Shown here piece by piece: positions 23,643-31,016 of a stretch of 33,844 nucleotides of DNA; the first letter of the stretch is position 1, and every line of letters starts with the position of its first letter. The DNA lies in NCBI GenBank assembly GCA_003857395.1, contig RPRC01000102.1:1-33844 (forward strand). Reading direction: 5' to 3'. A model generated the notes under the pieces. That model saw only the letters and a list, made by a program, of their open reading frames with translations, was not told the DNA's origin and did not search any database. A program made the position numbers and the translations under genes. Source of the stretch: Geobacter sp. (GTDB taxonomy: Bacteria; Desulfobacterota; Desulfuromonadia; Geobacterales; Geobacteraceae).

Positions 23643-24833
23643 ATGTTTGTGCCCTTCTTTTATACCCTGCGCGATCGTGGCGTCGCGGTAACACCCACCG
23701 CATTTCTCCGCCTGCAGAAGGCCCTGAGTCTCGGGCTGGTTGCCTCGCTGGACGATTTCTACATCGTGGCGCGATCGATCCTGGTGAAGAGCGAGCGGGA
23801 TTTCGATACCTATGACCTGGTGTTTGCCGAGTTGTTTGCCGGGGCCGAGGCATATCCTGCCGAAGGTGTGGTCCTGGACGAAGTGGCCAGGGCGCTGCTG
23901 GAGCAGTGGCTGAAGGTTCCCGCCGATCTGGCCAAGGCGCTTGGTTTGAGCGAGAAAGAGCTGCGCCGGCTCAGTGCCGCGGAACTGGAGCAATATCTCT
24001 TTGACCGGCTGAAGGACCAGAAAGCGGTCCATTATGGCGGCAGAAAGTGGATCGGCTCCGGCGGGGTGTCCCCCATTGGCCACTCAGGCAACCGACCCGG
24101 CGGGATGAGGATCGGTGGTACCTCCCGGGCCCGTACCGCCAGTAAAGTGGCCCTGGAGAGACGATACCGCGACTATTCCCGGACTGCTCCTCTAACCCGC
24201 AGCCAGATGGGGGAAGCCCTGAAGCGGCTCCGCCACCTGAAGCCGGCCGGACCGAGGGATGAACTGAGCGTGGAGAAGACGATTTACCAGACCATGCGCA
24301 ATGCCGGTGAAATAGAAATTGTTTTTGACCGGAGACTGCTGGATCGTCTCAAGGTTCTGCTCCTGATCGATAATGGCGGTTGGTCCATGGAGCCTTACGT
24401 GGAAACCGTCCAGGCTCTCTTTCATCATGCCCGCTCCCAGTTCAAGGATCTTTCGATCCGTTATTTTCACAACACCATTACTGACCGGGTCTGGCGCGAC
24501 CCGGAACGGCGCAGTAAACCGGAAACGGTCGAGGACCTGCTGCGCCGCGATCCGGAAACCCGCCTGATCTTTGTCGGCGACGCCAGCATGGCTCCCGAAG
24601 AATTGCTGGCGGTTGACGGCTCCATCATGCTGGAATACCGGCAGAAGCAGCCGAGCATTGAGCGGCTGAAGACACTGGCCACGACCTTCCGCCACGCTGC
24701 CTGGTTCAATCCCGTTTCCTCCTCGTTGTGGAAGCATGGCGAGACGATCGGTATTATCCGGACGATAATTCCGATGTTCGAGCTGAACCTGGCCGGGCTG
24801 GAAAAAGGGGTTCGCCACCTGACGGCCCGTTGA
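23643..24833 (+). CDS. CoxE-like von Willebrand A domain protein
   Basis: A 396-residue protein, partner of the MoxR ATPase just upstream. The N-terminal half (FFYTLRDRGVAVTPTAFLRLQKALSLG...) is helical and matches CoxE-type proteins. The middle (about residues 135-185) is basic and glycine-rich. The C-terminal VWA domain begins near residue 232 (DRLKVLLLIDNGGWSM). The metal-ion site motif is normally D-x-S-x-S; here D243 is followed by N-G-G-W-S, so the first serine is Gly and the second is displaced by a Trp. Metal binding may be weak or use a different geometry. AGGAG precedes the ATG. MoxR-VWA pairs help mature metalloenzymes or handle membrane complexes. Confidence 0.85.
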   Translation: MFVPFFYTLRDRGVAVTPTAFLRLQKALSLGLVASLDDFYIVARSILVKSERDFDTYDLVFAELFAGAEAYPAEGVVLDEVARALLEQWLKVPADLAKALGLSEKELRRLSAAELEQYLFDRLKDQKAVHYGGRKWIGSGGVSPIGHSGNRPGGMRIGGTSRARTASKVALERRYRDYSRTAPLTRSQMGEALKRLRHLKPAGPRDELSVEKTIYQTMRNAGEIEIVFDRRLLDRLKVLLLIDNGGWSMEPYVETVQALFHHARSQFKDLSIRYFHNTITDRVWRDPERRSKPETVEDLLRRDPETRLIFVGDASMAPEELLAVDGSIMLEYRQKQPSIERLKTLATTFRHAAWFNPVSSSLWKHGETIGIIRTIIPMFELNLAGLEKGVRHLTAR

Positions 24834-25035
24834 GTTTTCCGGACTCCAGCAGGCTGTTTATGACAGACATTCTATCGCTGATTACCCGAGGATGTGCAGA
24901 ATGGGACATCCGGTAGGAAAGGACATTTTCCGGGAGTTGGGCCGTAAGTTGGATGGGTTGGTTGACGGAGGTATAATTCGGGTATTCTCCCCGTTTTTCT
25001 GGAAGGGTGATTTGGTTGGCAAGGTGTGTGCAGAA

Positions 25036-25068
25036 GGGGGTGAGTACCGTAAGGTGCTCACCCCCTTT
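25036..25068. terminator. Strong terminator between convergent genes
   Basis: GGGGGTGAG (25036-25044) pairs perfectly with CTCACCCCC (25057-25065), with further ACC/GGT pairs and a GTAA loop, followed by TTT. It lies between the VWA gene and the convergent symporter gene. The 200 bases before it hold no credible gene. Confidence 0.7.
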
Positions 25069-25085
25069 GCTACGAAAAATCTATA

Positions 25086-26441
25086 TTAATTGAGGACTTT
25101 TTGCCCTTTCCGTGCCGCCAGAAAACGGTTGGTTTCCGCAACCACTACCCCGGAAAGGCCCAGCAGACCGATCAGGTTCGGTATGGCCATGAGTCCGTTC
25201 ATGACATCGGCGAAATTCCAGACCAGTTCCAGCTTGATAGTGGCGCCGACCATGACCATGGCGGCATAAAGGAGCCGGTAGGGAAGGAGGGCCTTTACAC
25301 CCAGCAGATATTCCAGGCATTTTTCACCGTAGTAGGCCCAGCCGATGATGGTGGAGTAGGCGAAAAAGACGATGCCGAAGGTTACGATATAGCCGCCCCA
25401 ATTTCCTGGTAGACCGATATCAAAGGCGGATTTTGTCAGAACCGAAACCTCGACACCGGAATGCCAGGCGCCGGTAACGATCAGCACCAGGCCGGTCATG
25501 GTACAGATGATGATGGTGTCGATAAAGGTACCGGTCATGGAGACCAGTGCCTGCTCGCACGGTTCGTTGGTCTTGGCCGCGGCCGCGGCGATCGGGGCAC
25601 TGCCCATGCCGGATTCGTTGGAGAAGACCCCCCGCGAGACACCCTTCTGGATGGCGATCATGATTGTGGCGCCAAGGAAGCCGCCGGTTGCCGCCGTGCC
25701 GCTGAAGGCATCGTGGCAGACCAGCCAGAGGGCCGAGGGTACCTGGTCGGCGAAGCGGAAAAGGATGGCGAGGCAACCGGCCACGTAAACGATGGCCATC
25801 ACCGGCACCATGACGGCGGATACCCGGCCGATATTTTTGATGCCGCCCAGGATAACCACGCCGGTAAGCAGTGTCAGGGCGATCCCGGTGGCCAAGGGGC
25901 TAATGTTAAAGGTTTCCTTCAGGTTTCCGGCAACGGCGTTGGCCTGGACGGTATTGCCGATGCCGAAAGCGGCGATCGAGCCGAACAGGGCGAACAGCAC
26001 CCCGAGCCATTTCTGACCCAAGCCTCTCTCAAGATAATACATCGGACCGCCGGCCATCTCGCCGTTCTCGTCAACTACCCGATACTTGACGGCCAGCACC
26101 CCCTCCGCATACTTGGTGGCCATGCCGAGTGCCGCCGTAACCCACATCCAGAACAGTGCCCCGGGTCCGCCGATCGAGATGGCGGTGGCAACGCCGATGA
26201 TGTTGCCGGTGCCGATGGTCGCTGCCAGGGCCACCATCAGTGCCTGGAAGTGGCTGATGTCGCCTTGCTCATTGGATTTGGGCCGGACAAAGGTTTCGTA
26301 AAGGGCGTGGCCCAGCATTCGGACCTGCAGACAACGCAGCCGAAAGGTAAGGAGCAGGCCGGTTCCGACCAGGAGAACCAGCAGGGGAATTCCCCAGACA
26401 TAGCCGCTGAGTGTGGCAAATAAATCATTCAATTCAGTCAT
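25086..26441 (-). CDS. Sodium:alanine symporter (AGCS family)
   Basis: A 451-residue inner-membrane carrier with about ten to eleven hydrophobic helices. It should bring in alanine, glycine or a related small amino acid with Na+. Family hallmarks are ISHFQALMVALAATIGTGNIIGVATAI near residue 70, GGPMYYLERGLG, and SNESGMGSAPIAAAAAKTNEPCEQALVSMTGTFIDTIIICT. The length is usual. It begins at ATG 26441 with a GGGGGAT stretch upstream as the likely ribosome site. The gene is divergent from the LysE-type exporter, with dispersed element copy 2 between them. The two could together balance amino acid import and export, though nothing shows joint control. Confidence 0.94.
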   Translation of the reverse strand: MTELNDLFATLSGYVWGIPLLVLLVGTGLLLTFRLRCLQVRMLGHALYETFVRPKSNEQGDISHFQALMVALAATIGTGNIIGVATAISIGGPGALFWMWVTAALGMATKYAEGVLAVKYRVVDENGEMAGGPMYYLERGLGQKWLGVLFALFGSIAAFGIGNTVQANAVAGNLKETFNISPLATGIALTLLTGVVILGGIKNIGRVSAVMVPVMAIVYVAGCLAILFRFADQVPSALWLVCHDAFSGTAATGGFLGATIMIAIQKGVSRGVFSNESGMGSAPIAAAAAKTNEPCEQALVSMTGTFIDTIIICTMTGLVLIVTGAWHSGVEVSVLTKSAFDIGLPGNWGGYIVTFGIVFFAYSTIIGWAYYGEKCLEYLLGVKALLPYRLLYAAMVMVGATIKLELVWNFADVMNGLMAIPNLIGLLGLSGVVVAETNRFLAARKGQKVLN

Positions 26442-26490
26442 TTCGATCCCCCATTGTTCACTGGAAGTTTGGGACTGCTGCCCTCAGCTG

Positions 26491-26650
26491 GAGCCTGTCA
26501 GACTTAGGAAATCGAAGCGAAAATTCGGCTGGGCGAGGACAGATTTTGTCGATTTTGCAGGGCAATAGTTGTTCTGTTACCCAAAAAAGCGGCGAAATAT
26601 GGACTGTCCAGACGGATTCGCAGCAGATTTACCCTAAGTCCGACAGGCTC
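26491..26650 (+). repeat. Dispersed inverted-repeat-ended element, copy 2 (best preserved)
   Basis: A 160-base element. Its ends are GAGCCTGTCAGACTTAGG and, inverted, GAGCCTGTCGGACTTAGG: 18 bases with one mismatch. The inside carries no coding frame. It is in the divergent spacer between the two amino acid transporter genes, so it may affect the promoters there. The core GGGCGAGGACAGATTTTG is shared with copies 1 and 3. Confidence 0.8.
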
Positions 26651-26741
26651 TTGAACGGGGAATACTCTAATGAGGCTTTGTGGGGATGTCAACGCTGTTT
26701 TGCCAGGAAAGGAGTTCCGCTCAAAAAAATATCGGGACTCT

Positions 26742-26770
26742 TTGACAGGCATCTCTGAATCGTCTATCTT
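26742..26770 (+). promoter_or_regulatory. Promoter of the LysE-type exporter gene
   Basis: TTGACA (26742-26747) and TATCTT (26765-26770) are 17 bases apart, and the start codon follows 40 bases later. It is one of the cleanest sigma-70 style promoters in the window. Confidence 0.6.
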
Positions 26771-26809
26771 CTTAGCGTTGAATAACTGCTTGTTTCGGGA
26801 GGAAATCCC

Positions 26810-27433
26810 ATGACCGCAACTACCGTGCTCTATTTTCTCGGCGCTTCCCTGGCCCTGACCATTGCACCCGGCCCGGATAACACCTTTGTCGTCGCCCAGG
26901 GAATTTCCCGGGGCAGAAAGGCCGCCATTGTCACTGCCCTGGGTATGTGCAGCGGTGTCAGCGTCCATACTACGGCTGCCGCGCTTGGTATATCCGCGCT
27001 GCTCTATTCGTCCGCCACCGCCTTCCAGATCCTGAAATTCGCCGGTGCCGCTTACCTGCTCTTTCTGGCCTGGAAGTCATTGAAAGAACAGCAAATTCTG
27101 CTTCCTCAAGGCGTGGCTGATGGCCTCAGTTTCCGCTCCCTGTTCCGGCGGGGTTTCCTGATGAACGTCATTAATCCCAAGGTGGCGCTGTTTTTCCTCG
27201 CATTTTTGCCCCAATTTGTCTCGCCCGGTTCCGAAAGGGCGCCTCTGCAGATGTTTTTGCTTGGATTACTCTTTATGGTTCAGGCAGTTGTGGTCTTCAG
27301 TCTCATTGGCTGGCTTTCCGGCAGTGTGGGGCATCTTATCCTGAAGAGGCCGCGTATTGCTCGCTGGTTTGGGTGGCTGACGGCAGGGGTGTTTGCTTCC
27401 CTCGGCGTTCGTCTGGCATTGGCGGAGCGTTGA
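26810..27433 (+). CDS. LysE/RhtB family amino acid exporter
   Basis: A 207-residue inner-membrane protein with about six helices. The family signature APGPDNTFVVAQGISRGRKAA is at residues 24-44; NPKVALFFLAFLPQFV follows in the middle. Members pump out lysine, threonine, homoserine or other amino acids and relieve overload. The gene has a good ribosome site (GGGAGGAAAT) and a sigma-70 promoter. It is divergent from the alanine symporter gene and ends in front of a strong two-way terminator. The exported substrate cannot be predicted. Confidence 0.93.
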   Translation: MTATTVLYFLGASLALTIAPGPDNTFVVAQGISRGRKAAIVTALGMCSGVSVHTTAAALGISALLYSSATAFQILKFAGAAYLLFLAWKSLKEQQILLPQGVADGLSFRSLFRRGFLMNVINPKVALFFLAFLPQFVSPGSERAPLQMFLLGLLFMVQAVVVFSLIGWLSGSVGHLILKRPRIARWFGWLTAGVFASLGVRLALAER

Positions 27434-27485
27434 TGCCAGGTCATTTCTGCGGGTAACAATCGCTGGTCTGATTTGCCATGAAAAG

Positions 27486-27514
27486 AAAAAGGAGCGATTT
27501 ATTCGCTCCTTTTT
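27486..27514. terminator. Bidirectional terminator between LysE-type gene and ech operon
   Basis: AAAAA-GGAGCGA (27486-27497), loop TTTAT, TCGCTCC-TTTTT (27503-27514). The symmetric A/T runs let it stop both the exporter transcript and the convergent hydrogenase operon. Confidence 0.85.
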
Positions 27515-27552
27515 CGTGTTTCGGTATCCGTAGCAGCTGCATTCAGCAGATA

Positions 27553-27912
27553 TCAGGTTGCCGGTGCCGGTTCTACGGGTTTTGCTTCCTGGATATGCAA
27601 TACCATGTCTTTTTCCGCTAAGGGCGCCCGATACAGGCCTTCCTGGTACAGGCATTGTACCGGGCAGGCATCGACACAGACTCCGCAGTACACGCAGGAA
27701 AACGGGTCAACTCCCCAGGACTTCGCATCCTTGTCTACCGAAATACACTGTGAGGGACATTTCATCTTGCAGACACCGCAGAGGATGCATTTTTCTATCT
27801 CGATCTTCAATTCGCCTTTTACGTCCTGGAATGTTTCTCTCTTCTTGAAAGGATAGAGCCGTGTCGCGTATTTCGTCATCAGGTTCTTTAAAACGTTTTT
27901 TGTCATAAACAT
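27553..27912 (-). CDS. echF: Ech hydrogenase subunit F, 2x[4Fe-4S] ferredoxin-like protein
   Basis: A 119-residue polyferredoxin related to NuoI of complex I. It has two [4Fe-4S] motifs, CILCGVCKMKCPSQC and CVYCGVCVDACPVQC, and should carry electrons from soluble ferredoxin into the small subunit EchC. The N-terminus MTKNVLKNLMTKYATRLYPF is typical for the group. The start is ATG 27912 (GGGAGA seven bases before it); a second ATG is two codons later. It is the last gene of the operon, 19 bases after echE. No maturation genes (hypA-F) follow, so these must be supplied from elsewhere. Confidence 0.9.
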   Translation of the reverse strand: MFMTKNVLKNLMTKYATRLYPFKKRETFQDVKGELKIEIEKCILCGVCKMKCPSQCISVDKDAKSWGVDPFSCVYCGVCVDACPVQCLYQEGLYRAPLAEKDMVLHIQEAKPVEPAPAT

Positions 27913-27931
27913 ACTAGCGTCTCCCGCTGGA

Positions 27932-29008
27932 TTATCGTTCCGTACAGCTGATGCAGGGATCTATCGTCAGAATCAGTACCGGGACATCGGCCAGGTCACA
28001 ACCCGGCAGCATTTCAAGAAGCGCAGGAATGTTGGCAAAAGTCGGGGTGCGGATTCGGACCCGGTCCAGAAACTTTGTGCCGTTACCCTTCAGATAGTAG
28101 AGACATTCCCCCCGCGGCTGCTCGACACGGGAGATCACTTCACCATTCGGGAGTCCCTTGGCCTTGACGGCAAGCTCACTGTGCGGAAGCTTGGCAAAGG
28201 CCTCCCGAATCAGGCCGATTGCCTGAAAGACTTCATTGAAGCGGCAGATGGTTCGAGCATAGCAGTCGCCATCCGTTTCAACCACCGGTTCGAAGTTGAG
28301 TTCAGAGTAGGCGGCATATCCGGTCTGACGCATGTCCTGGAAAATGCCGCTTGCGCGCAGGGTCGGTCCGGCCGCACCCATTTCATAGGCTTTTTCCTTT
28401 GACAGGACACCAATACCGACCGTACGTCTTTTCACGGTAAAATCGTCCATAATCGTGGACTTGAGCTGGAGCACCTCTTTCTCGACAATTTTCATTGTGT
28501 CGAGAATCCATTGCTGTGCTGCAGCGTCGATGTCACGCTTCACACCGCCGACGCAATTGACGGAAACGATGATCCGGTTTCCGGAGGTTGCTTCCTGCAG
28601 ATCCATGATCCGTTCCCTGATTTTCCAGAATTGCATGAATAAACTTTCAAAACCGAAGGCATCGGCAAAAAGTCCGAGCCAGAGAAGATGGCTGTGCATC
28701 CGGTGCATCTCCGCCCAGATGACGCGCAGGAATCTCGCCCGGGGCGGAATTTCCACTTTCATCAATGCCTCGATACCTTGGCAGTAGCACATTGCATGCA
28801 AGGTGCTGCAGATTCCGCAGACCCTTTCCACGATCTGGATCATTTGCGTATGGTCACGGATTTCAGCCAGTTTTTCCAGGCCCCGATGCACATAGCCCAG
28901 TTTCGGAATGGCCTCTAAGACTATCTCGTCTTCTACGGTAAGGGTCAGGTGCAGCGGTTCTGGCAGGACCGGATGCTGCGGTCCGAAAGGTATTACGGTT
29001 CGTGCCAT
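27932..29008 (-). CDS. echE: Ech-type group 4 [NiFe] hydrogenase large subunit
   Basis: A 358-residue catalytic subunit, related to NuoD. It holds the Ni-Fe centre that makes or oxidises H2 on the cytoplasmic side of the membrane. Both cysteine pairs are complete: C64-x2-C67 in ERVCGICSTLH and C352-x2-C355 in DPCISCTER. The protein ends three residues after the last Cys, so there is no C-terminal tail for a hydrogenase protease to cut, as in some Ech/Coo-type enzymes. The start ATG 29008 follows a GGAGG-like site (CAAGGAGGCAGAG upstream). There are 75 bases between echD and this gene, longer than other spacings here. Confidence 0.94.
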   Translation of the reverse strand: MARTVIPFGPQHPVLPEPLHLTLTVEDEIVLEAIPKLGYVHRGLEKLAEIRDHTQMIQIVERVCGICSTLHAMCYCQGIEALMKVEIPPRARFLRVIWAEMHRMHSHLLWLGLFADAFGFESLFMQFWKIRERIMDLQEATSGNRIIVSVNCVGGVKRDIDAAAQQWILDTMKIVEKEVLQLKSTIMDDFTVKRRTVGIGVLSKEKAYEMGAAGPTLRASGIFQDMRQTGYAAYSELNFEPVVETDGDCYARTICRFNEVFQAIGLIREAFAKLPHSELAVKAKGLPNGEVISRVEQPRGECLYYLKGNGTKFLDRVRIRTPTFANIPALLEMLPGCDLADVPVLILTIDPCISCTER

Positions 29009-29083
29009 TGTGTCTCTGCCTCCTTGGACAGGTCAAATCCAGTGACATGCTAGTCCCGGTTTTGCACGGGCTGTTTTCCGGCC

Positions 29084-29467
29084 TCAAACCCGTTTAATTG
29101 CGATCTTGCAAAAAGGTGTTTTTTGTACCTCTTCATCCAGATAGAGCATCCCCTGGAAGTCCAGCGAGAGGCCGTCGAAATCTACGCCGAAATGTTCTTT
29201 GATCTCGTTTTCTATGAGAAAGGCACTGGCGTAAATGGAACAAATGCTCGGGATTTTCGAACCTTTCGGGACCTCTACCTTCTGGGTTACCAGATGTAAA
29301 TCCTTATCCAGGTGATACAGGACGCAGATGCTCTCACCCAGGTCTGTTGACGACATGGTGACAAAACGGAAGCCTTCGTCCTTCAGCGTCCTGATCTGAG
29401 AGATAATCCTGTCTGGTGAAAGCTCCGAAGTATTCTCCTCGGTTAAGACAATCACACTATCTTTCAT
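29084..29467 (-). CDS. echD: Ech hydrogenase subunit D (NuoC-like)
   Basis: A 127-residue protein related to the 30 kDa subunit (NuoC) of complex I. The signature is near the end: IENEIKEHFGVDFDGLSLDF. It has no cofactor motif and serves a structural role between the large and small subunits. It overlaps echC by four bases (ATGA), so translation is coupled. The assignment rests on the short motif and on gene order; sequence identity in this family is usually low. Confidence 0.85.
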   Translation of the reverse strand: MKDSVIVLTEENTSELSPDRIISQIRTLKDEGFRFVTMSSTDLGESICVLYHLDKDLHLVTQKVEVPKGSKIPSICSIYASAFLIENEIKEHFGVDFDGLSLDFQGMLYLDEEVQKTPFCKIAIKRV

Positions 29468-29979
29468 GGAATAGCTCCTTCATGTTCCTTCCTGCTCTTT
29501 ATGAATTCCTGAGTTTTTTCAAGCCGCTCAAAGATCCCCTGGTCGACTTTTTTGCCCTTGTCTGCAAGTTTTCCCAAGGCAATGAGAACACCGTCTATGA
29601 TGGACTCGGGTTTTGCTGCACATCCCGAGACATAAGCATCGACCGGAATGATTTTGTCGACGCCGCCAACGACGTTATAGGCTTCACGAAAGATCCCGCC
29701 GGTTGTTCCGCAAGCTCCGATGGCTACGACAACTTTTGGTTCCGGCATCTGATCATAGATGTTTTTCAGGACCTTCTTGTTTCGGTGATTGACTGTGCCG
29801 GTGACGATCAAAATATCGGCGTGCTTCGGGTTGCCCACGTTGATTATTCCAAATCTCTCAATGTCATAGACCGGGGTGAGACAGGCCAGAACCTCGATGT
29901 CGCAGCCATTGCAGCTGCCGCAATCGAAGTGGATCAGCCAGGGAGATTTTACTCTCGATTTATTGATGAGTCGTTTCAT
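29464..29979 (-). CDS. echC: Ech hydrogenase small subunit (NuoB-like)
   Basis: A 171-residue Fe-S protein that passes electrons to and from the Ni-Fe centre. The proximal [4Fe-4S] cluster ligands are present: C23 and C26 in CGSCNGCDIE, C90 in IGACGTTGG and C120 in VSGCAAKPE. An additional Cys (C20) precedes. There are no medial and distal cluster motifs, as expected for group 4 enzymes and NuoB. AAAGG precedes the ATG. 173 bases separate it from echB upstream, unusual in this tight operon; that gap shows no coding frame and only weak structure. Confidence 0.93.
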   Translation of the reverse strand: MKRLINKSRVKSPWLIHFDCGSCNGCDIEVLACLTPVYDIERFGIINVGNPKHADILIVTGTVNHRNKKVLKNIYDQMPEPKVVVAIGACGTTGGIFREAYNVVGGVDKIIPVDAYVSGCAAKPESIIDGVLIALGKLADKGKKVDQGIFERLEKTQEFIKSRKEHEGAIP

Positions 29980-30152
29980 GTTCAGCTAACCTTTCTTGAG
30001 GGACTCGCGACGTTTTCATTGGGCAGCGCAGCATCTACATGACTGGCGCCTGATCATATTTACGCTTGCCAGGCAGGCTTGTCCTGATGCAGACGTGTCG
30101 AACTACTACACACTGCTTCAGATCGCAGGGAGAATTTTAGCGGCTGTTGCCC

Positions 30153-31016
30153 TTATTTGATTTTTACGAAAATCCAGAAGTAATTTGCAAAGGACATGAT
30201 TAGACCTCCTGCCCAGGCGTGGGGGAGCATCCAGCGCCAGGTGAGTCGGGCGCAGACATTGTCCACGAGCACTTCGCCGAAATAGGTTGCCACGACCAGG
30301 ACTGCCATCCACAGGTAGTTCGTGTGCCAGAACAATGCGCAGAGGCCGAGCAGGAATACGGTTTCATACCAGTGGGATAGCTCGATAAGTGCCAGGTATG
30401 GTCCGGAATACTCCGTGAGAACTCCCTTTACGATTTCCTGGTGTGCGTGATGGGAGGTGGCGATGTCAAAGGGGGATTTCTTCAGTTTGATGATAAACGC
30501 GTAGCCCATGACCACGAAAAGGAGCGGCAGGGAGATAAGGAGCGGCTGGTGGTAATTCGCCACAATCTCGGAAATCTTGAAGCTTCCCGTTTCCAGGTAA
30601 ATGCCGACGAATACCAAAATCAGCAGGGGCTCGTAGGTAAGCATCTGGATCAGCTCGCGTTGCGCACCGATCTGGCTGTACGGGGATTCCGCGGCAAGTG
30701 CCCCGATTACCAGGAAGACACCGCCGACCGCCAAGACGAAGAAAATCAGAAGCAAGTCGGATTGGAGAGCCAGGAGAATGACGGTCAATATATTCGCGGC
30801 CAGGTACATATAGGCGCAGACAATCTGCCAGTAGTTAACGATCATCTTTTCTTTACCGAACAGTTTCAAGACATCGTAAAAAGGCTGGAGTATCGGAGGG
30901 CCGTAGCGACCCTGAAGGCGTGCAGTCACCCTCCGGTCAAGACCTGCGACCAGCCCGCCAATGATTGGCGCCAGGAATAGTGCTGCGAGAACTGCTATAA
31001 TTTCAACCATGTTCAT
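30153..31016 (-). CDS. echB: Ech hydrogenase membrane subunit B (NuoH-like)
   Basis: A 287-residue inner-membrane protein with about eight helices, related to NuoH. It forms the junction between the soluble hydrogenase module and the ion-pumping arm. Family motifs are DRRVTARLQGRYGPPILQPFYDVLKLFGKE near residue 28 and the charged loop KKSPFDIATSHHAHQEIVKGVLTEYSG. The frame is open 60 codons further upstream within echA, but the true start is ATG 31016, which overlaps the echA stop as ATGA; the helix begins right after it. That gives the normal family length. Confidence 0.93.
   Translation of the reverse strand: MNMVEIIAVLAALFLAPIIGGLVAGLDRRVTARLQGRYGPPILQPFYDVLKLFGKEKMIVNYWQIVCAYMYLAANILTVILLALQSDLLLIFFVLAVGGVFLVIGALAAESPYSQIGAQRELIQMLTYEPLLILVFVGIYLETGSFKISEIVANYHQPLLISLPLLFVVMGYAFIIKLKKSPFDIATSHHAHQEIVKGVLTEYSGPYLALIELSHWYETVFLLGLCALFWHTNYLWMAVLVVATYFGEVLVDNVCARLTWRWMLPHAWAGGLIMSFANYFWIFVKIK

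Noticed and set aside
25461..26423. A 320-codon plus-strand frame opposite the alanine symporter gene
   Set aside because: Composition is dominated by Gly, Asp, His and Gln, as expected from the antisense of a hydrophobic membrane protein; the symporter has clear family motifs.
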